Assembly (NCBI GenBank): GCA_003220985.1
Contig: QHTY01000210.1
Coordinates: 1 to 9,903, forward strand
Direction of reading: 5' to 3'
Origin: Gemmatimonadota bacterium
Lineage (GTDB): Bacteria > Gemmatimonadota > Gemmatimonadetes > Gemmatimonadales > GWC2-71-9
Length of the DNA: 9,903 bases
The notes below the pieces were generated by a model. That model ran no database searches. It had not been told where the DNA came from and worked only from the letters and a program-made list of their open reading frames with translations. The position numbers were made by a program, and so were the translations under genes. Positions 4,686 to 9,903 of the stretch are shown here, piece after piece (position 1 is the stretch's first letter; every line of letters starts with the position of its first letter).

Positions 4686-5105
4686 CTAGGAGACGAGCGC
4701 CTCCGACAGGCGGGTCAGCTGGCGCAGCTCGGTGGGACTGAGAGACTTCGTGAGCCGGCGCATCTCCGCGCCGATCTCCGGCTCGATCCGGCCGAGCAGC
4801 TTCAAGCCGGCTTTGGTGATCCGGGCCATCGAGCAGCGCCGGTCCTCGGGCGCGCGGGCGCGCGCGACCAACCCCTCGCGCTCCAGCCGGTCGAGCATAC
4901 GGGTGACGTCGGCCCCGCGGTGGGTGCAATGCGTGGCGACTTTGTTGCGAGGCTGGCCCTCGGGGTGCGCATCCCGCAGCACGCGGAGCATGTTGTATTG
5001 CTCCGCCGTGATGTCGTAACGCGCGCAGACCTCCTCTAGCGCCTGCAACAGATGACCGGCCGCCACCAGGAGACTCACCGTGGCTTCCTGTGCCGGATTC
5101 GCCAT
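4686..5105 (-). CDS. MarR-family transcriptional regulator
   Basis: The 139-residue protein has the MarR layout: an N-terminal dimerisation helix, a winged helix-turn-helix at about residues 33-100, and a C-terminal dimerisation helix. The recognition region GADVTRMLDRLEREGLVAR (64-82) and the wing with PEDRRCS (86-92), carrying the conserved D-R, are clear. MarR proteins usually repress their own gene and a neighbouring efflux or stress gene until a phenolic or oxidising ligand releases them. This one lies divergent from an RND efflux operon, the usual arrangement. Start ATG 5103-5105 is supported by GGAGG about nine bases upstream. Three cysteines (C27, C60, C91) are present, but none sits at the N-terminal position of OhrR-type peroxide sensors, so redox sensing is only a possibility. 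Confidence 0.9.
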   Translation of the reverse strand: MANPAQEATVSLLVAAGHLLQALEEVCARYDITAEQYNMLRVLRDAHPEGQPRNKVATHCTHRGADVTRMLDRLEREGLVARARAPEDRRCSMARITKAGLKLLGRIEPEIGAEMRRLTKSLSPTELRQLTRLSEALVS

Positions 5106-5111
5106 ACCCTC

Positions 5112-5140
5112 GAACCTCCGTTGTGAACACGGAATGTCAA
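5112..5140 (-). promoter_or_regulatory. Candidate marR promoter with operator in its spacer
   Basis: On the minus strand a perfect -35 hexamer TTGACA (complement of 5135-5140) is followed, 17 bases on, by AGGTTC (complement of 5112-5117), a poor -10. The predicted operator fills most of the spacer, a position fit for autorepression. The -35 is convincing; the -10 is not. Confidence 0.4.
5120..5131. promoter_or_regulatory. Predicted MarR operator, site 2 (marR promoter)
   Basis: GTTGT-GA-ACACG shares nine of its ten outer positions with site 3 and eight with the perfect palindrome of site 1, by eye. It lies 14 bases upstream of the marR start codon, overlapping the region RNA polymerase would cover. 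Confidence 0.5.
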
Positions 5141-5182
5141 GAACGGCCGACGAGTTCCAAGACTCCCAATCCGCGTCCGTTA

Positions 5183-5192
5183 TTCCCGGGAA
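5183..5192. promoter_or_regulatory. Palindrome TTCCCGGGAA in the marR/efflux intergenic region
   Basis: This perfect 10-bp palindrome lies midway in the 279-bp divergent gap, ten bases before the third operator-like site. It could be a binding site for a second regulator or a chance palindrome. No copy is seen elsewhere in the window's intergenic regions. Confidence 0.3.
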
Positions 5193-5201
5193 CTATTGCT
5201 T

Positions 5202-5213
5202 GTTGTAAACACG
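5202..5213. promoter_or_regulatory. Predicted MarR operator, site 3 (efflux operon side)
   Basis: GTTGT-AA-ACACG differs from site 2 only in its two central bases. A possible -35 (TTGCTT, 5197-5202) abuts it, but no clear -10 follows, so the efflux promoter itself is not resolved. The remaining part of the gap (5214-5384) holds a CCGTG-A-CACGG inverted repeat (5267-5277) and the adaptor gene's ribosome binding site. Confidence 0.5.
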
Positions 5214-5384
5214 TTATCGCACAGTCATTGAATCGCCCGTCTGTCGACTCACAACAACCGCCACTGCCGTGACACGGGCGCCGATGATGTCGAATTCGCT
5301 TCCACTCGTTCGACAACAAGCAGCAGGCAGAGATGCTCAATGACGTTCGCCGAGTTGGTCCACACAGCGAGGAGATCATCACGT

Positions 5385-6491
5385 ATGCGCAGTCCCTTCA
5401 ATACCACCACGCGCGGTTTCACTGGATCGACCATTCTGCTCGTCACGCTGCTCGTCACCGGCGGCGGCCTCGCGGCATGGAAAAGCGCCTCAATCCGCAG
5501 CGCGAACGCTGCGGCCGCACATCAGCCTGAGCCGATCGAATCCATCACCGCGGCCGTGGCGGAACAGCGTTCTTACCGCCCGACCACGACATCGATCGGC
5601 ACGGTGCTCGCACTGAACTCGATCACGTTGCGGAATGAGCTGCCCGGTACCGTGCGCCAGGTGATGCTCGTTCCGGGTCAAATCGTCGAACCGGGCACCG
5701 TTCTCGTGGGCCTAGACGTCTCGGTTGAAGCGGCGGACCTCGAGGCCCAGACCGCCCAGGCCGATCTCGCGACGACGACCCTCGCACGGCTGGAGCGCCT
5801 GCGGCAGGCCGACGCCGCCTCCCAGGAGGAGGTCGATCAGGCGCGTGCCGCACGCGACGTCGCCGTCGCGCAGATCGCACGGACCCGCGCCATCGTCGCG
5901 CGTAAGACGATTCGCGCGCCGTTCCGGGCGCGCGTGGGTCTCGCCGACATCCATCCGGGCCAGTACCTGAATGAAGGCACCGAGCTGACGACGCTGCAGG
6001 GCGTTGACGCCGCGGCGCACGTGGACTTCACGGTGGCGCAGGTGGTCGCGGCGCAGCTTCGCGCCGGCGAATCGGTCGCGGTCTTTGCCGCGAGCGACCC
6101 CAATCCCATCGAGGCGCGGATCGTCGCGCTCGATGCGCGCGTGGACCCGGTGACGCGTAACGCGCTGGTGCGCGCGCGCATTTCGCGTCGCGCGCCGGCG
6201 CCGGGCGCGTCGGTGCGTGTCGAGGTCCCGGTGGGCCCGGCGACGCCCGTCGTCGCGATTCCCGTCAGCGCCCTGCGGAAGGGGCCGGGCGGCGATCACG
6301 TCTTCGTCGTGGAACCCGACTCGACTGGCCACACACGGGTGCATGAACAGCCCGTGCAGAGCGGGTCGATGGTCGGCGACGAGGTGTTCATTCTCAGCGG
6401 TCTCACACCCGGGCAGCGCGTCGCGACGTCCGGTTCCTTCAAGCTGCGCGAAGCGGTGTTGGTCGCCGTCGCCGGCGATTCCCTTCGCTAA
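5385..6491 (+). CDS. RND efflux periplasmic adaptor subunit (membrane fusion protein)
   Basis: Membrane fusion proteins bridge an RND pump to an outer-membrane channel. This 368-residue product starts with a membrane anchor (about residues 14-32) without a lipobox cysteine. It then has the lipoyl-like half-motif GTVRQVMLVPGQIVEPGTVLVGLD, an alpha-hairpin (LARLERLRQADAASQEEVDQAR), and the second lipoyl half (TIRAPFRARVGLADIHPGQYL). The beta-barrel and membrane-proximal domains follow, ending VATSGSFKLREAV. The ATG at 5385 is preferred because GAGGAG lies about ten bases upstream and the anchor then has a normal short N-terminus; an in-frame ATG at 5340 would add 15 residues. The pump gene follows after 18 bases, so the two are co-transcribed. 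Lack of acidic metal-binding features and the divergent MarR fit drug or toxic-compound export. Confidence 0.93.
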   Translation: MRSPFNTTTRGFTGSTILLVTLLVTGGGLAAWKSASIRSANAAAAHQPEPIESITAAVAEQRSYRPTTTSIGTVLALNSITLRNELPGTVRQVMLVPGQIVEPGTVLVGLDVSVEAADLEAQTAQADLATTTLARLERLRQADAASQEEVDQARAARDVAVAQIARTRAIVARKTIRAPFRARVGLADIHPGQYLNEGTELTTLQGVDAAAHVDFTVAQVVAAQLRAGESVAVFAASDPNPIEARIVALDARVDPVTRNALVRARISRRAPAPGASVRVEVPVGPATPVVAIPVSALRKGPGGDHVFVVEPDSTGHTRVHEQPVQSGSMVGDEVFILSGLTPGQRVATSGSFKLREAVLVAVAGDSLR

Positions 6492-6509
6492 CCGGGCGGG
6501 AGCATTCGC

Positions 6510-9500
6510 ATGCGTTCCATAACCGATACGTTCATCAAGCACCCTGTTCTCGCGATCGTCGCGAATCTCGCGATCCTGCTGGTCGGGTGGCGGACGGTCA
6601 CCTCGCTGCCCGTGCAGCAGTATCCGAAGATCGAAAGCTCCTCGGTCGTCATCACGACGGTGTACTACGGCGCCAGTGCCGAAGCGGTACGCGGATTTCT
6701 CACAACGCCGATCGAGCGCGCGGTGTCGGCCATCGGCGGCGTCGATTACGTCGAATCCAGCAGCCGCGCCGGTCTCAGCACGATCACGGTGCACCTCAAG
6801 CTGAACCACAGCACGACGTCGGCGCTCGCCGAGGTCACCGCGCGGTTGCAGCAGGTCCGGTCGGAGCTTCCCGCCGAGGCCCAGCCGCCGATGGTGGAGG
6901 TGCAGAAGGCGGACCGTCCCTACGCGTCCTTCTACCTGAGCTTCACGTCGTCGGCGCGTGAGATTCCCGCGCTCACCGACTGGCTCACGCGCAACCTGCA
7001 GCCCCAGCTCACGACGCTAGCGGGCGTGCAGCGGGTGGATGTGGTCGGCGGCAGGCCGATCGCCATGCGGGTCTGGATCGATCCGGAGCGGCTCGCGGCG
7101 CTGAACCTGGCGCCGGGCGACGTGTGGGGCGCCCTGCAGCGCAACAATTATCTCGCCGCGGTCGGACAGACCAAAGGCGATCTGGTGCAGGTCAGCCTGC
7201 TCGCGAACACCGACCTGCGCACCCCGCAGGAGTTCAAGGACCTCGTGGTCGCGGAGCGCAACGGCGCGATCGTCAGGCTCTCCGACGTCGCGCGCGTCGA
7301 GCTCGGCGCCGAGGAGGCCGACTTCATCACCAAGTTCAACGACAAGGAAGCCGTCTACCTCGGTGTCTGGCCGCTCGTCGGTAGCAACGAGATCGAAGTG
7401 GCGGGTCGGCTCCACCAGGAGATGAACCGGATCCGCGGCACGCTGCCGAAAGACATCGACATGCAGCTCGCGTACGACGCGACCGTCTTCATGACCGATG
7501 CGTTGCACGAGATCTCCAAGACCCTCGTCGAGACGATCCTGATCGTCGGACTCGTCGTGTTCTTGTTCATGGGATCGGTGCGCACCGCGCTCGTGCCGCT
7601 CGTCGCGATGCCTGTATCGCTGATCGGCGCCGGCATCGTCATGTACGCCTTCGGCTTCAGCCTCAACCTGCTCACGATCCTCGCGATCGTGCTGTCGGTG
7701 GGACTGGTCGTGGACGACGCGATCGTCGTGGTTGAAAACGTCGAGCGCCACGTGCGTGAAGGAAAATCGCGCATCCAGGCGGCCCTCATCGGCGCCCGGG
7801 AGCTCGTCGGTCCGATCGTCGCGATGACGATCACGCTCGCGGCCGTGTACACCCCGATCGGATTTCAGGGCGGGTTGACCGGCTCATTGTTCCTCGAGTT
7901 CGCGATCACGCTCGCCGCGGCCGTCGTGGTGTCGGGCATCGTGGCCATCACGCTGTCGCCCGTCATGAGCTCGCGCTTCGTCCACAAGGCAGGCCAGGAA
8001 GGGCGCTTGACCAAATGGGTGCAGGCGGCCTTCGAAGCCGTTCGGAAACGGTACGAGCGCCTGCTCGAAGGCGCGCTGCAGATGCGCTGGGCGATCGTCG
8101 TTGGCGCGGTGCTCGTGATGATTGCCGCCTGGCCGCTCTACAACTATTCCCGCCGTGAGCTGGCTCCGGTCGAAGATCAGAGCCACATCAGCCTCTTCAT
8201 GGCGGCGGCGCCCGACGCATCGCTGGAAGCGACGAACCGCGCGTCACTGCAGGTCGTGCAGGCGATTCGGTCGTTCCCCGAAGCGAAGTTCATGTGGTCG
8301 CTGACGGCTCCGTGGGGCGGCTTCGGCGGCATGGTCACGAAAAACTTCAAGGAGCGGTCGCGGACCACGGAGCAGATGTATGGCCAGGTCTATTACGCCG
8401 TGTCGCAGGTGCCGGGGCTGCAGGTCTTCCCGCGCCTCGATCCGCCGCTGCCCACGCCCGGCCAGTATGACGTCGAGCTGATCCTCGCAAGCGATCTGCC
8501 GCCCGAGCAGATGCTGCAGACCGCGGGAGCGGTCATCGGTGCGGGGTGGCAGAGCGGCAAGTTCTTGTACGTCGACACCGACCTGAAGATCGATCTGCCG
8601 GAGGCGCGCGTCGTCATCGACCGCGATCAGGTCGCGGACTTGGGGCTCGATCTCGCGAGCGTCGGCCGGGAGCTGGGCACGTTGCTCGGCGGCGGCTACG
8701 TCAATCGCTTCAACTACTTCGATCGGAGCTACAAAGTCATTCCGCAGATCGGGGACGAGGACCGCACCACGGTCGCGCCGCTGCTCAACCTCAAGATCAA
8801 GACGCCGAGCGGCCGGCTCGTTCCGGTCTCGACGTTCACGCGCATCGAGTCGACGACCGCGCCGCGCACGCTCAACCGCTTCCAACAGCGCAATGCGGTC
8901 CGGATCTTCGGCGGCGTGAAGCCCGGGGTCACTAAGGAAGAGGGCTTGCGAGTGCTGGAGCCGTCGATCGGCATCGACTACGCGGGAGAATCGCGTCAGA
9001 TGCGGCTCGAAGGCGCCGCGTTGACCACGACGCTCATCTTCGCCGTGATCCTGATCTATCTCGTGCTTGCGGCGCAGTTCCGGAGCTTCCGCGACCCGCT
9101 CGTCGTGCTGGTCGGCTCGGTGCCGCTCGCGATCTCGGGCGCATTGGTATTCAGCTTCCTCAATCTCACGACGATCAACATCTACTCGCAGGTCGGGTTG
9201 ATCACGCTGGTCGGACTTATAGCGAAGAACGGGATTCTGATCGTGCAGTTCGCGAACTCGCTGCAAGCGCAAGGCGTCGCGAAGCTGGTCGCGCTGCGCG
9301 AGGCGTCGTTGACCCGGCTGCGGCCGGTGTTGATGACATCGGCTGCCACCGTGTTCGGCCACTTACCGCTGGTGTTCGCGACCGGCCCGGGCTCGGCGGC
9401 GCGCAACAGCATCGGCACGGTGCTCGTGGCTGGCATGAGCGTCGGCACGCTATTCACGCTCTTCGTGGTGCCGGTGTTCTACTCGCTGATCGCGGCCGAG

Positions 9501-9578
9501 CACGCGCCGAAGCCCGCGATAATCACCGAAGAATTGCCGGTTCCATCTGGCATGATTGAGGAGACGGCCCATGCGTAG
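6510..9578 (+). CDS. RND efflux transporter permease (HAE-1 family, AcrB-like)
   Basis: This 1022-residue protein is full length for the hydrophobe/amphiphile efflux family, proton-driven trimeric pumps of the inner membrane. It starts with the usual amphipathic helix and TM1 (FIKHPVLAIVANLAILLVGW), then LPVQQYP (33-39). Two large periplasmic loops follow TM1 and TM7. The proton-relay residues are in place: the aspartate pair D402-D403 in TM4 (GLVVDDAIVVVENVERH) and K906 in TM10 (GLIAKNGILIVQFAN), matching AcrB D407, D408 and K940. The internal twofold repeat is visible. GGGAG upstream of the ATG serves as Shine-Dalgarno. Its 3' end overlaps the outer-membrane factor gene by eight bases. The substrate cannot be read from sequence, but the absence of the heavy-metal (CusA-type) pattern favours organic compounds. 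Confidence 0.95.
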   Translation: MRSITDTFIKHPVLAIVANLAILLVGWRTVTSLPVQQYPKIESSSVVITTVYYGASAEAVRGFLTTPIERAVSAIGGVDYVESSSRAGLSTITVHLKLNHSTTSALAEVTARLQQVRSELPAEAQPPMVEVQKADRPYASFYLSFTSSAREIPALTDWLTRNLQPQLTTLAGVQRVDVVGGRPIAMRVWIDPERLAALNLAPGDVWGALQRNNYLAAVGQTKGDLVQVSLLANTDLRTPQEFKDLVVAERNGAIVRLSDVARVELGAEEADFITKFNDKEAVYLGVWPLVGSNEIEVAGRLHQEMNRIRGTLPKDIDMQLAYDATVFMTDALHEISKTLVETILIVGLVVFLFMGSVRTALVPLVAMPVSLIGAGIVMYAFGFSLNLLTILAIVLSVGLVVDDAIVVVENVERHVREGKSRIQAALIGARELVGPIVAMTITLAAVYTPIGFQGGLTGSLFLEFAITLAAAVVVSGIVAITLSPVMSSRFVHKAGQEGRLTKWVQAAFEAVRKRYERLLEGALQMRWAIVVGAVLVMIAAWPLYNYSRRELAPVEDQSHISLFMAAAPDASLEATNRASLQVVQAIRSFPEAKFMWSLTAPWGGFGGMVTKNFKERSRTTEQMYGQVYYAVSQVPGLQVFPRLDPPLPTPGQYDVELILASDLPPEQMLQTAGAVIGAGWQSGKFLYVDTDLKIDLPEARVVIDRDQVADLGLDLASVGRELGTLLGGGYVNRFNYFDRSYKVIPQIGDEDRTTVAPLLNLKIKTPSGRLVPVSTFTRIESTTAPRTLNRFQQRNAVRIFGGVKPGVTKEEGLRVLEPSIGIDYAGESRQMRLEGAALTTTLIFAVILIYLVLAAQFRSFRDPLVVLVGSVPLAISGALVFSFLNLTTINIYSQVGLITLVGLIAKNGILIVQFANSLQAQGVAKLVALREASLTRLRPVLMTSAATVFGHLPLVFATGPGSAARNSIGTVLVAGMSVGTLFTLFVVPVFYSLIAAEHAPKPAIITEELPVPSGMIEETAHA

Positions 9579-9903
9579 CGCTTTCATTCTTAGTCTCGCC
9601 CTGCTCGCAGGATGCGCCTCGTCCCCCGGTTATCGGTCGACGGCGTTACACCTTCCGGCGTCGTTTCGTGAGGCGCGCGATACGTCGGGTTCTACGCCGC
9701 ACGCAGCCACGCCGAACGCGATTGCCCGTGAGTCCGCAGATCAGGCCCCCCCGCCGCGCTCGGACTACTGGGAGCAATTGGGCGACACGACGCTCAATCG
9801 GTTGATCGCGGAAGTGGTGCGTGCCAACCAGGACGTGCAGGCGGCTGAGGCTCGCGTACGCGCGACGCGCTCGGAACGCGTGCGCACCTTGCTCGACCTG
9901 ACG
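9571..9903 (+). CDS. RND efflux outer-membrane factor lipoprotein (NodT/OprM type), 5' part
   Basis: The 111 visible residues begin with a lipoprotein signal (MRSAFILSLALLAGC; the LLAGC lipobox places the lipidated cysteine at residue 15). A low-complexity linker rich in A, S, T and P follows. Then comes the start of the outer-membrane efflux domain, DYWEQLGDTTLNRLIAEVVRANQDVQAAEARVRATRSER, which matches the family's W--LGD--L--L---AL--N-D---A-ARV pattern. These proteins form the trimeric TolC-like exit channel of RND pumps. ATG 9571 overlaps the pump stop codon (TAG 9576-9578), and GAGGAG stands upstream, so translation is probably coupled. The gene runs off the window's right edge. Confidence 0.93.
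   Translation, partial: MRSAFILSLALLAGCASSPGYRSTALHLPASFREARDTSGSTPHAATPNAIARESADQAPPPRSDYWEQLGDTTLNRLIAEVVRANQDVQAAEARVRATRSERVRTLLDLT

Noticed and set aside
5712..6809. Long antisense frame (365 codons) across the adaptor and pump genes
   Set aside because: It spans two real genes and their junction, has shadow-type composition (R/D/H-rich) and no recognisable motif.
8244..9362. Long antisense reading frame (372 codons) opposite the RND pump
   Set aside because: It is rich in R, D, H and Q with no domain pattern. High GC keeps the complementary frame of a strongly coding gene open; the plus-strand pump is unambiguous.

Overview
The window is GC-rich, densely coded bacterial DNA from an organism with two membranes. 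It carries an MCE (MlaD-type) lipid-transport protein, two signal-peptide-bearing outer-membrane beta-barrels and a tripartite RND efflux operon. The gene mix and style would suit Gemmatimonadota or a similar environmental phylum, but nothing in the sequence fixes the taxon.

Left part (1-1390): the last codons of an upstream gene overlap, as TAATG, the start of an MCE-domain protein whose C-terminal tail is thrown out of frame near 680. It is followed by a compact cassette (902-1377). This holds a minus-strand gene for a four-helix-bundle protein of the 23S rRNA intervening-sequence (S23/IVP, Avd-like) family, enclosed by a 37-bp inverted repeat (34/37 matching). Each arm is built of four 10-bp units. 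This is the most unusual structure in the window.

Middle part (1391-4685): ribonuclease Z (rnz), a small outer-membrane beta-barrel gene and an SRPBCC gene run rightward. A SAM-dependent methyltransferase and a second, paralogous beta-barrel run leftward. The two barrels therefore face each other around a convergent SRPBCC/methyltransferase pair whose 3' ends overlap.

Right part (4686-9903): a MarR-family regulator is divergent from an efflux operon of periplasmic adaptor, RND inner-membrane pump and outer-membrane factor lipoprotein (cut by the window end). A 12-bp motif, GTTGT-NN-ACA(A/C)(C/G), occurs three times: at the marR start, in the marR/efflux intergenic region, and between marR and the second barrel. 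It is a good candidate for the MarR operator and would place efflux and the neighbouring barrel under one control.

There is no gene-free stretch above 300 bases; the longest gap (5106-5384) holds the predicted operators. No tRNA, rRNA, CRISPR array, transposase or reverse transcriptase was seen.
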